A stretch of 64,000 bases of DNA from Calendula officinalis. Lineage: Eukaryota; Streptophyta; Magnoliopsida; Asterales; Asteraceae. Shown piece after piece: positions 1 through 10,313 of the stretch. The position numbers and the translations under genes were made by a program. Within the stretch, counting starts at the first letter, position 1, and each line of letters opens with the position of its first letter. The stretch is from assembly GCA_963853835.1 (NCBI GenBank), contig OY970821.1, forward strand, positions 49,802,646 through 49,866,645, read 5' to 3'. The notes beneath the pieces were generated by a model. It had not been told where the DNA came from, made no database searches, and saw nothing but the letters and a program-made list of their open reading frames with translations.

Positions 1-1757
1 CATCTCACATATTATTGTAATTATTCTATTATATGATATGACACATCCTTAATACTTCTATTTTCTTAGCATTTACTTTATAAAAATTTTGCGAAACAAT
101 TATTTATTTATTAATCCTCCTCCATGTATATAGTAAATTTTAAGCTCATAAATTTATTTCTCTTTTTATTGATTAGGCACTTTCACCTCCGCTAAATTCA
201 TAGTTTAACATTAACCATTTTAATATTTACTTCATTTTCTTAATCTTTCATTTTTATATATTTCTTCTTCCTACTCCTTCTTGAGTGATTTTGATGTCCT
301 TATAAACTTTATTATAAACCGGGGTCATCGAACTTCATCACCATCATCATTATCTTTCTCATCAAAGGTCACTCAAAACTGATCACTAATCTAATTTCAC
401 ATTATTAGTCAAGTAAGTTTATCCTCCGGCCTTGACTTATCTTTATTTCTTTATGTTATTTTATTGACTTGGTTAACTATTAATCTTGCTTAATTTCAAT
501 CGGCCGCTTATTTTAATATTATAGATACTACTTGTATACAACTCTTTTATTCATCAATTCGTTCAATAATCAGTGACTTTGATAACTCGATATTGTATCT
601 TGTAATTATAAATACGTTGGCCAGACGTTTTTATGATCACATCATACAATATTTCCTTATCATTATCACTTCATACTTCCTTTCATAAATATAATTATCT
701 TCTTCAAATTCTTATATAATTATAGATGATTTATCCTTCATTATGATGCCTTATTTTAACTAATGACATCTAATTCATTTACAATCAATGGATGTTATTA
801 TTTATTTATTTAAAATTTTATTTTATTTTATTTTTATTATTATTTTTTTTTTTTTTTTGCAATTTTATTCTTACATGCACCTCTATCGTATACCTAACAT
901 ATGCAATTCAGTGATCATATTAACGATTCTACTATATCCTACACTTATATTCTTTTATAAAGGATTATAGTATTTGTGATTCATGACGGAAGTACGTCCG
1001 AAGTGTATATTAGTGACGACACATGGTGTCTGCTCCCATGCTTTATACGATGCTCCTAACATCACTTTCTTCGATATTACAATGCTAGCTCCTTAAAGTT
1101 AACTTTAATTTGTGAACCTATGGGAGTGAACTACATTATTGATGCACAAGGACATTCGCTAGTAGCTCTATCGATACTCAGTTCTTATACATAGCTGCTC
1201 TCTATTGAGTGTCCACAATATTTATTGTTATATTATTGATAAACTTTTCAATTTGAGCCATTAGTTAGGCTAATAGAGTAAGATTACTTTCCTCTACAAG
1301 ATAATTGTATCAATAACAGGAAAAAAAAAGTAATCATCTAAATTTTAGAGGTCTCTATGAGTATTTAATAACTACTCAAAGTACGTCATCAAAAGGATAA
1401 TTTATCTCCCGAGAATTAGCAGTATTTTTCACCTCATGTGTACCATAACTAGTGGGTTATGACTTGATGTTAAACCAAAGTATTGAGGCTAATCTTAGAA
1501 TATAGGGTTTGTGCCACGTAAGATCTACCAAGTATTAAATGTGATAATAACTAACTTAATAGCTAATTGGGCAATTGTGAGTGCCTAGGGTATGCAATGT
1601 TTATGCAAACACACACAAAATCATGCCTTCCAAGTTTAAACAAAATTTATTTTATTTTATTTTATTTTATTTTGGGAAACCTTTTTGAAAATTGTTTGAA
1701 AATTTTTGGTTATAGTTTTAGGTTTTCATAAGAAAACCGGCATTCTCTATAACCTTA
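1..1757. other. AT-rich stretch, no gene seen
   Basis: I see no coding region here; the one short open frame near 788-970 is a Phe/Ile/Tyr-rich product of AT-rich DNA. Because a minus-strand LTR and primer site lie at 1758-5172, the part next to 1757 should be the internal region of that gypsy-type element read leftward, but no gag or pol can be recognised. A TTTTA-type short repeat lies around 1648-1673. A 9 bp inverted repeat (GATTACTTT with AAAGTAATC) lies around 1284-1338. Confidence 0.5.
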
Positions 1758-1770
1758 GGCTCTGATACCA
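1758..1770 (-). other. Primer-binding site (tRNA-iMet type)
   Basis: On the minus strand this reads TGGTATCAGAGCC, the standard plant retrotransposon site complementary to the 3' end of initiator tRNA-Met. It lies four bases after the LTR end (GTGTGACA). This fixes the element's orientation as minus and the LTR inner edge at 1775. Confidence 0.85.
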
Positions 1771-1774
1771 AATC

Positions 1775-4700
1775 TGTCACACCCCGCTAAAGCGGAAACA
1801 CGAGATACAACAGCATAAGGTTTCATAGCATGAGGTAATAAACAACACCAACTACAACATTAATCAAAAGTAGTTCAAAAATTAAATTATTACAACCAAA
1901 TTTGTTCCCAAAATTTACAATAGATAAAGTTGATGATAAAGGATTTTAAAATTTCTTGATGTTGATGTCGTCACACAAAATGCACCTACATGCCAACACT
2001 TACTTGTTTATACCTGAAAAGCATGAGTTAAAAAGGTCAACAACAAAGAGTTGGTGAGTTCATAGGTTTTTGATGAACAAAAATTAAATTAGTATCCATA
2101 AGTTGTTATTGTGAAACTTTTGTTCACAAGACATTAAGTAACTGGTTGCTCAAATATATTTTTAGCACAAGTGTAGAGTACGCTAGCAATTATCAGCCAT
2201 GAGCCACTACCAAACCATTCAGACAACGATGCCCCTAATGTAACCAGTCCTACCTCAGCGGTGAGCAATTTCTCACATGTGTAGAACCCAACTTTTAATT
2301 TTAGGAAATGTGCACCCAAGGCCCGTCGACCTTAAGTGGGGATGTCCAAACCCTAATAGCGCTATCCACAAAACCGCAGGCCCCCGTTCGAGTTAATGGT
2401 AGTGTCACTAAATTTTAATTCCACGTTTCGGGGACTTACACTTTTTAACTCAAGCAATTGCATTTTAGCATACATAACATAGTGCACAAACAATTTAATT
2501 CAACAACATTTTTCAATCATAGAGCAACCATTAAAGACTTTATAACATGCTTTTCACCCCAAAATATTTAAAAACACAGTAAAAAGGGGCTATGATACTC
2601 ACAGTGTGTAGCTGTATCCAACAATTTTCCGTTTGATGCTCAGTCCGACTTAAATCCTTCCTATATTAATGGAATTGAATATTAGGCTATGTCTAACCTT
2701 AGGGATAAAATATTATTTAGCTATTATAACTTCATAAAATCTTAGACTTTCTATATACAGTATTTAAGGTTTATTCTAAGAATTTTCGTAAGGAAAATAG
2801 TGAACTTATTGAGATGTACATTTTTATCAATTATAGTTATAAGTTTTTAATATTTATAGTCCTTTCTGTAATATATTAGTTTATATATATAATCCTACTT
2901 ACTTTATATATATAGATATGTTTAGTTTCACCTTTATTTATATGTTAATTTTTATCTTTCCTAAAAATGTATACTCATAAGTCTTATTCTCGTTGGTATG
3001 CACTTTATACTTATATGTTCATTTGAGTGTATATTTCTATTTTACATGTGTTATATTATAATTAACTTGTATATTGTAAAATATTATACTTTATGTGCTA
3101 CATAGTCCAATATTTCTTAAAAGTCACTTTTCTCACATCTAAAGCTAAATGTTTGTTGCTGTCCAGATTTTTAGTCCACTTCCACAAGTTATTTTAATAT
3201 CATAACAAATGATTTAATTTACCAACTTTTTATATGTTATTATTTAGTGTCTTAGGGAACTTTTAGCATAACTTTCATTATTTTTGAAGTTGTATAACTA
3301 TTTAAATTATATTCTATAAATGTATGTATCAGTAACTTCAAATCAGTTTGCACACTGATTTTGTTTGACCTATTTGGGGTATCAAATATTCGAGTTTTTC
3401 TTTATATTTTATGGGGTTTTAAAGCTAACTCATTGAAATAAAGTTTAGAGAAAGAATCATTGCATTTGCATGCTTTATAAAGGAGTTATGATTACTTAAA
3501 GTTGCATGTAAAAATCTGCCAGCACTCTTTTCAATGCACACTTACCTTTGCATGTTTGGTTGGGAGGTCAAATCTTTATGTTTTTCGTTGAAACTAGCTG
3601 CATTTAAAAGATAACTCTTTAAATTAAATTCCAGAAGAAAAATCATGTATTTTAAAGGTTTTATGAAAGAGATATATCGGTTTAAATTCGAGTTTTATTC
3701 TGCTCAGCTAGTCTGTTTACACATCTAACTTGTGGGTAGGGTTTTATGGGTCAAAACTCAATGTTTTTGCATGAAATTAAATGGGTTGGAAAGCTAAGAC
3801 ATAAAACTAACTTTGAGAAAAAGAATCATGTATTTTAAATGGTTAAAACTCAAGATATGGCCGAATTAAGTACATACATGCAATCTGCCAGATTTCAAAA
3901 ATAAAAGTTTTGAAGGTTTTAAGTGTTCTAGCCATTTCTTTACATCCAATGGTTTAAATCTTTGCTTTTAACACTTATTTAGGATCATGCAAGATTATTT
4001 TTAGATCAAAATCATATATTAATTTTTATAAACACATGCATGTCATCAAACATCTAAGATTTGTAAGAAAAAGTTACATGCATGTACATCAAACTTTATG
4101 TTCTTGAGTTTTTGATGTATGGATCATGGATTACCACCTTCATTGGGTGTCTTGAAGACAATGGTGTGTAATCTACCATCTAGACACCTAAGTGCCTTTC
4201 ATGGATAGAAAAACTCAAGAAACATGGAGAAAGATGCAAGAAAAACATAAGAAAAGTGCAAGAAATACAAGGAAATCGACTTACATAAGAATGTTGAAGA
4301 ACACAAAACTGGACAGCCTCTATGAAGATATATTTCGACTGACTTCCAGTTAAAGTTTGGGTGTTTTAAAGGTTAAATGTTGTAGAGGAAGTTGTTATGG
4401 TGATTTGGCAATTTGAATCACTAGATTTGGAGTTGTAGATCAAAAGTTATGAAGATTTTGGTGGAAGAATGTAAGTGTATGTGTGGAATCCGGATTTTAG
4501 AGATTGGAGAGAGTATTTTGAGTTTGCATGTGGGTTGTGTGGTTTAAATGAAATAGAGAGATTGTTGTGGGAGTTTCCATGTATTCCTCATGATGAATAG
4601 GGATGAGTTAATAGAGTGTGTAAGTGGATGTGTAAGAGAGGTAAGGATGTTGCTTGTTTAAGAAAAGTCTTTGATTGATATGGGCATATAAGTAAAATCA

Positions 4701-5172
4701 AGAGGATGCATGTGGGGTGGGATATAAAATCTGCATTTTTACTATATCATTATTGTTATTATTATTATTATTATTATAGTATTTTGTATATTATATATGT
4801 ATTTAAGTATTTGTTAGATATATGTCTAATAAAGGTTGTAAAATGATGTGTTAAATTAAGGTTATTTGCTCTAGTTTTTAGTTATGTTATCTTAAGTTAA
4901 AATTTACATTATTACATATAATTATATGTATTTTAACATTTATTGTTACTTTGGTTGCGATTTAATATAAATTGTTGCACCTTGGAACTTTATAACACGA
5001 CTAGAATGTTTATACGTCTTACTAGGGATTTCAAGCATGTTGTCAAGATACATATGATAACTAACACTTTTATTATTATAATTTAACCATAATAGATTAT
5101 GTTTACTTACTAAAATTCATATTACAGTATTTAGTAGCAAATTTGATAACCTAGTTTTTCACGGATGTCACA
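1775..5172 (-). mobile_element. Ty3/gypsy-type LTR, about 3.4 kb
   Basis: On the minus strand this begins TGTGACATCC and ends GTGTGACA, with the short inverted ends typical of gypsy LTRs, and is followed by a tRNA-iMet primer site. No second LTR copy and no gag or pol are in the window, so it is a 5' LTR with a sliver of internal region or a recombination relic. The body is non-coding; a TTA/TAT microsatellite lies near 4747-4776 and diverged repeats at 3345-3900. The outer edge at 5172 abuts the 3' non-coding part of the Sirevirus-like element, so it probably inserted there. Clade not determined; a Tekay/Retand-like element is possible from LTR length. Confidence 0.7.
3345..3900. repeat. Three diverged tandem repeats inside the gypsy LTR
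   Basis: Three successive blocks of about 170-190 bp share an order of words: a GGG(T)-TCAAA word, a Phe-codon-like TTTT stretch, GCTAA.TCATT or similar, AGAA(A)GAATCATG, TTTTAAA(T)GGTT, and an ending CTGCCAG (blocks 1 and 3) or CTGCTCAGCTAG (block 2). They start near 3350, 3545 and 3730. Divergence is large, so exact edges are uncertain. Confidence 0.5.
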
Positions 5173-5289
5173 CTATACCCTAGACTTATACCCTCTCATT
5201 TACCAATTTTGGCTAAAAAAATATTTCCCTTGGAAGGTTAGGCCGGTGCTGGCAAACCATAGGAAGGTATAAAAGTATTGATATCGGAA
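5173..5289 (-). repeat. Block shared with 50216-50330
   Basis: This 3' non-coding block (plus-strand words CTTATACCCTCTCATTTACC, CCTTGGAAGGT, CCGG, CATAGGAAGGTA) is matched with the same order and spacing at 50216-50330 (CCTATACCCTCGCATTTACC, CCTTGGGAAGGT, CCGG, CATGAGAAGGTA). In both places it belongs to copia-type minus-strand debris, so it is probably a conserved piece of Sirevirus 3' non-coding DNA. Confidence 0.65.
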
Positions 5290-5290
5290 A

Positions 5291-5346
5291 TTTTCTCCCC
5301 CTGGAAATACTAATTCTCCCCCTGGAATTAATATTTCTCCCCCTCG
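5291..5346 (-). other. Triple polypurine tract
   Basis: Three near-identical tracts, each AGGGGGAGAA on the minus strand, lie at about 5291-5304, 5314-5324 and 5335-5346. A polypurine tract primes plus-strand DNA synthesis. Several tracts in a row upstream of the 3' LTR are a described hallmark of Sireviruses, which supports the classification. Confidence 0.8.
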
Positions 5347-5523
5347 AAAAAATAAAGGTAATGAAAATATACAGTTTAAGAGGGGTGGGAAAGAGTGTAT
5401 ACATTTATGTGAAAATCTGGTTTTGGCGGGTTTCAAGCTGATGGACTTGAAAGCCATTATGTTGAAAAGCGAGTTATACACTGATATGTGTATAAGTCAT
5501 TGTTTTGTGAAAAATAAAACGGT

Positions 5524-6829
5524 TTAAGCTTTTAGATTTAGCATACCAAGTTTAGACACAAGAAAGTTAAAACGTTTTTCGTCTAATGCCTTGGTAAACA
5601 AATTAGCTAACTGATAATCAGTGGAAACAAAGTACAATTCCACATTACCATGTTCAACATGATCTTTTATAAAATGATATCGAATATCAATATGTTTAGT
5701 TTTGGAATGTTGAACAAGATTGCATGAAATTGCAATTGCACTTCGAGAATCACAATATAAAGGAATACGACTGTATGAAAAGCCGTAATCTTTTAATTGT
5801 GATTGCATCCAAATTACCTGGGATAAGCAGCTTGCAGCAGCAACATATTCTGCCTCTGCAGTTGAAAGAGACACGCAATTTTGCTTCCGTGAAGACCAGC
5901 TCACCAATTTATCTCCCAGAAATTGGACACTCCCAGACGTACTCTTTCGATCCAACATGCATCCAGCATGATCAGCATCAGAAAATGCAGTCAAGTCAAA
6001 AGAAGTTTCTTTAGGATAACAGAGACCAAGATCTCGAGTGCCCTTCAGATAACGAAATATTCGTTTGACCGCATGAAGATGGGATTCTTTAGGAGCTGCC
6101 TGATACCGAGCACATATGCAAGTAGAGAACATAATGTCTGGGCGACTCGAAGTCAGATATAACAAGGATCCGATCATCCCCCGATAATGGGTAATTTCAA
6201 CAAGTTTGCCATCCGAATCAGCATGCAATTTAGAACCAGGCGACATCGGCGTCGAAATTGGTTTACAATCATCCATAAGATATTTCTTCAATAAATTAGT
6301 GAGATACTTGAACTGATTGATGAAGATCCCGGTAGGTAATTGGCGAACTTGAAGACCAAGAAAGAAATTCATTTCACCCATCATGCTCATCTCAAATGTT
6401 TAACCATAAGAGCAGAGAACTTCTTGCCATATTTGGGATTCGTAGAACCAAAAATGATATCATCGACATAAATTTGAATAAGAACGATGTCTTCCCCTTG
6501 ACGTTTGATGAAGAGAGTTGTGTTGACTTTCCCTTTAGAAAAACCAGACTCAACTAAGAATTTGGATAATACATCATACCACGCCCTAGGAGCTTAATTT
6601 AAACCGTACAAAGCATTGTCGAGGATATAAACATGATTAGGCATGTGTGGATCTACAAAATCTTCGGGTTGATGAACGGACACTTCTTCTTTGAGAATGC
6701 CATTTAAAAATGCAGTTTTACATCAATTTGATAGATAGTAAAATTCTTATGTGCTGCATATGCCAAGAATATTCGAATGGCTTCTATTCGTGCAACAGGA
6801 GCAAAAGTTTCTTCAAAATCAATGCCTTC
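5524..6829 (-). pseudogene. Copia RT C-terminal part and RNase H
   Basis: The open 288-codon part (6390 to 5524) carries the end of RT (FFLGLQVRQ, RPDIMF), the connection (HLHAVKRIFRYLKGT) and RNase H with the copia signature FSDADHAGC, STSGSVQFLG, SLSTAEAEYVAA and the C-terminal SKTKHIDIRYHF. Upstream, 6829-6391, the RT palm is present but broken: QIYVDDIIFGSTN, holding the catalytic YVDD, reads in one frame; a stop falls just before APRAWYD (about 6595); single-base shifts lie near 6403 and 6719. RT and RNase H copy the element RNA into DNA. The inactivating changes rule out a working product. Confidence 0.85.
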
Positions 6830-8038
6830 CTACTGAGCATACCCTTTTGCAACTAGACGTGCTTTGTTCCGAATTACAATTCCATTTTCATCCTTCTTAT
6901 TTTTGAAAATCCACTTTGTACCAATAACAGATTTGCCAGGAGGTTTTGGAACAAGACGCCAAACTTTTAATCTTTTAAATTGATTTATTTCTTCTTGCAT
7001 AGCAAGAATCCAGTCTGGGTCGGAGAGAGCTTCACTGAACTTCTTTGGTTCATTCGAGCTTAAAAATGCAGTAAACTGACATTCATCAGCAGTAGCTCGA
7101 CGGGTTTGAACAGAAGATTCAGGATCACTGATTATCTGATGTAAAGGATGCTCTCTTGTCCATTTAAGAGAATGAGGAAGTGGAAGTTGACCTGGATTGA
7201 TATTTGAGGTATCAGTGAATTCAGGATGAGGAATTATTGCAGTTTGAATAGTTGATGTAGACGGTGGAGGATCAACCCGTTTAACGTTGAATTTGGAAAA
7301 ATCAATCACCAAAGGTGGAGGTAGAGCTGGTACTAAAGATAAATCTAAAGAAGTAGCAGGTTGACCAGAAGGTGATGATTGATTATTCGTGGGTGTGGAA
7401 TTGTCCGGAGACGAATGATGTGGCAAAAGTGAAGAATTTTCCGGAGATGATGTAGTTTCATTTTGTGGAACAGAAGGTGAAGGAGAAAAATCGTTATTTG
7501 GAGTAGCAGAAGTAAATGAAGGAGAATCCGTTGAACTTGAATTCTGAATATCAGGTAAAGAAATAAATTGAACTTCAGCTACTGTTGGAAATGGAATGCC
7601 AGCCTCCTCAAGGATAGTATGTCGTATATTATGATAATCATCATAAAAATATCGAAATAAGATATCTAAATCATTTTCAGATTTAGAAGGCGACGACGAA
7701 GGTGAAGGAATTTCAACAGTTGAAGTTAACGAATCGATAGGAAATGTTTCATCAAAAGTAACATTAACACTTTCTCTAATCGTCCTTTTCGACCGATTAT
7801 ATACTCTATAAGAAGCGGATTCTCTTGAATATCTCACAAAGATTCCTTCATCAGCTTTTTCATCAAATTTATGCAATTTATCTTTATCATTCAAGATAAA
7901 ACACCTACTCCCAAAAATATGTAAAAATTTAACATTTGGAATGCGATTATTGATCAGTTCATAGGGAGTTTTGTTGTATGCTTTGTTGATAATTGAACGA
8001 TTTTGAGTAAACACGCTGTACTTATGGCGTATGCCCAA
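6830..8038 (-). pseudogene. Copia integrase C-terminus, linker and RT N-terminus
   Basis: The 402-codon frame starts in the integrase C-terminal region (NKTPYELINNRIPNVKFLHIFG), passes a long Ser/Pro/Thr-rich linker (about residues 130-270) and enters RT at DPDWILAMQEEINQFKRLKVW and GTKWIFKNKKDENG, ending KARLVAKGYAQ at a stop. In intact copia elements the frame runs on, so this is a break. The first few codons are out of frame with integrase; the overlap with the 7954-8967 frame shows a single-base shift near 8030. No native start exists here because it is a polyprotein segment. Confidence 0.85.
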
Positions 8039-9000
8039 AGAGATAATGGGAGTTTAGAATATGAAATCATGGTACGAGCAGCTTCAACAAGAGTACGATT
8101 TCTTCGTTCAACAACCTCATTTTGTTGAGGTGTTCTGGCAGCGGAAAATTGATGGGTTATACCAACTGAGTCAAGAAAATAATCTAAAACTTGATTTTTA
8201 AATTCAGTTTCATTATCAGTACGAATGGTATGTACTTTTAAATCTAAATTTGTTTGAGTTTTCTTGATGAAGGATATGATGATATTAGTTGCTTCATCTT
8301 TTGTACGCAAGAAATGAACCCAAGTGTATCGAGCATAATCATCAACAATAACCAACACATACCTTTTGCCTGCTAAAGAATGAACGCTCATTGGTCCACA
8401 TAAGTCCATGTGAAGTAATTCAAGCAGTTTTGAAGTACTTTGAACTGGTTTAGACTTATGAGGCTTCTTTGTCATTTTGCCCATCTCACACGAAGAACAA
8501 AGATGATCTTTCTCAAATTTAACATCTGGAAGACCAAATACATGTCCACCTTTCACCAACTTATTGATGGTTTTGAAGTTAAGATGAGAGAGGCGACGAT
8601 GCCATAACCAAGATTCATCTGATGATGCTGTTGACATTAAGCAAACTTCTTCAAGTGGAACTACGTCATTTAAATTGATAGTAAACAGATTTGTCTCTCG
8701 AGTTCCAGTAAGAAGTTCTTCACCATCATATGTACGAACAACACATTTCTTTGTACGAAAATTAACTTCTAATGTTTTATCGCAAAATTGACCAATACTA
8801 AAAAGATTATGAGCAAGATCTTCAACATAGGTCACATTTCGGATGATTAAATTGTGTCGAATGATATCTCCAATACCCATAATAGCAGCCAAATGGTCAT
8901 TACCAAACCTAACAGTACCCAAATATTTGTCTCTAAAATTTGTTAATAAATTCTTGTTTCCGGTCATGTGTCTAGAACAACCAGAATCAAGATACCATAA
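7954..9000 (-). pseudogene. Copia protease end, GAG-pre-integrase and integrase core
   Basis: Just upstream of the first Met the frame reads WYLDSGCSRHMTG, the copia aspartic protease site (DSG) at about 8950-8995. Next comes the integrase zinc domain: WHRRLSHLN gives the two His, LCSSCEMGK the two Cys. The integrase core follows: MDLCGPM, then VIVDDYARYTWVHFLRTKDEA, then RTDNETEFKN and QQNEVVERRNRTLVEAARTM, which carry the catalytic D,D,E. In RTDNETEFKN a Glu stands where the family usually has Gly. The frame is lost after AISTAC (about 8030). Integrase joins the cDNA to the host chromosome. Confidence 0.88.
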
Positions 9001-9103
9001 ATTCTACACAAAACAATTAAAACAAAAAGGTACCCAATCATATATGGGGTCCTATACGATTAGTAATACATGTTTTATGAAGAATAGTCAATATCAATTG
9101 AAT

Positions 9104-10302
9104 TTAGAGATTTGGAGAACTGCAAGGAGGCAGTTCTGAATGTGTTAATTTGATAGACCATTTAAAAGATTTATCTGGAGAATGTAAAATCCAGTTTGAA
9201 TGTTCATTTTTGATCCATGTATATTTAACAAATTTGGATTGCTTTGGAGAGGAAGTCGAAGAACCGGATTTAGATGATTTAGTTGGAGTCACAACACGAT
9301 AAAATGATTTTGTTGGTTTAGGTGTAGAAACCACACGATATACTGATTTCGTCGATTTAGGTGTAAAAACGGATTGTGGTTTAGATGCGGATGTTGAAGA
9401 GTTTGGTGAGGAAACTACATGATTAACTGATTTTGGAGATTTATTTGTAGAAACTACACGATAAACTGATTTTGAAGGATTAGGAGAAGAAGGTGTAGGT
9501 GAAGATGTGTGAGATCGAGCGAGCATTGTTTTGCAAGGTTCTGGATAACAAGTGGTACATGAATGAATGATTGAACCATTTTTATGAAGAACATCATGTC
9601 GTCGACCACAAGGAGCATCTTTTCTAACAAAATATCGTGTATCATATTGAGAAATTGGTGTATCAGTTTTCTATCAAAATAAACCTTATTACCATTTTTA
9701 TCTATTTTAACAATTAAATTGACACCATTCACAGCAAAATTAACAGGACGATAAATTGCAGAATCATAGACAATTTCATAACGTGTAGCAGGAGAAATAA
9801 ATGTTGTTGAGTTATTACATTTATTAGAATTTGAAAAAGAAGAAGCTAAAAACGAGGAAGATCTAAACTTCTTAAGCGCATTTGACTTAAGCATACTAGA
9901 CTTAGACGACTTAGACTTCGGAGACTGCTCAACTTCTTTCATCCTGTCTTGTAATGGCGTCTTAAGCTTGGAATTTAAATTTTTATCTGAAAAATTTAAA
10001 ACAGTGGAATTAGCAATTCTTTTTGAAATTGTGGAATTAGCATTTCGTTTTAAAATAAATGGAATTTTAGGAGTAGAGAAATTTTCATTGACTGATGTTG
10101 GCTTTGGAGAAGCACGTGGATTGGAAACTGATTTTAATTCCACAATTTTATCTTCTAAATTATGAATTTTTGATTGTAAGGCAGATTTTTCATTGTCAAA
10201 TGCCTTATGAGCTTCATCTATTTCAGTTTCCAGCTGGCAGATTTTCTTTTCAAGAATAAGAGAGGGTATATAAATCTTGCGTGTTACTTTTTGTTGAAGC
10301 AC
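9104..10302 (-). pseudogene. Gag C-terminal / gag-pol junction with Ser/Lys repeats
   Basis: Two overlapping frames (10302-9454 and 9526-9104) make a continuous region with one frameshift near 9650-9500. It begins with a short coiled coil (LETEIDEAHKAFDNEKSAL), goes through Ser/Lys/Pro-rich disordered sequence, then a Cys/His cluster read as APCGRRHDVLH and HSCTTCYPEPC at about 9620-9535, then a set of short repeats of the type KSVYRVVST(P/N)K at about 9480-9260. The repeats are about 17-22 residues apart. Function is not known; the position between gag and protease suits Sirevirus gag-pol extensions. Confidence 0.65.
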
Positions 10303-10313
10303 AGCATTACCCT

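Noticed and set aside
1284..1338. Hairpin GATTACTTT/AAAGTAATC
   Set aside because: A 9 bp stem with a 37-base loop in AT-rich DNA is expected by chance.
5724..6162. Plus-strand frames of 79-96 codons
   Set aside because: Antisense shadows of the copia RNase H region.
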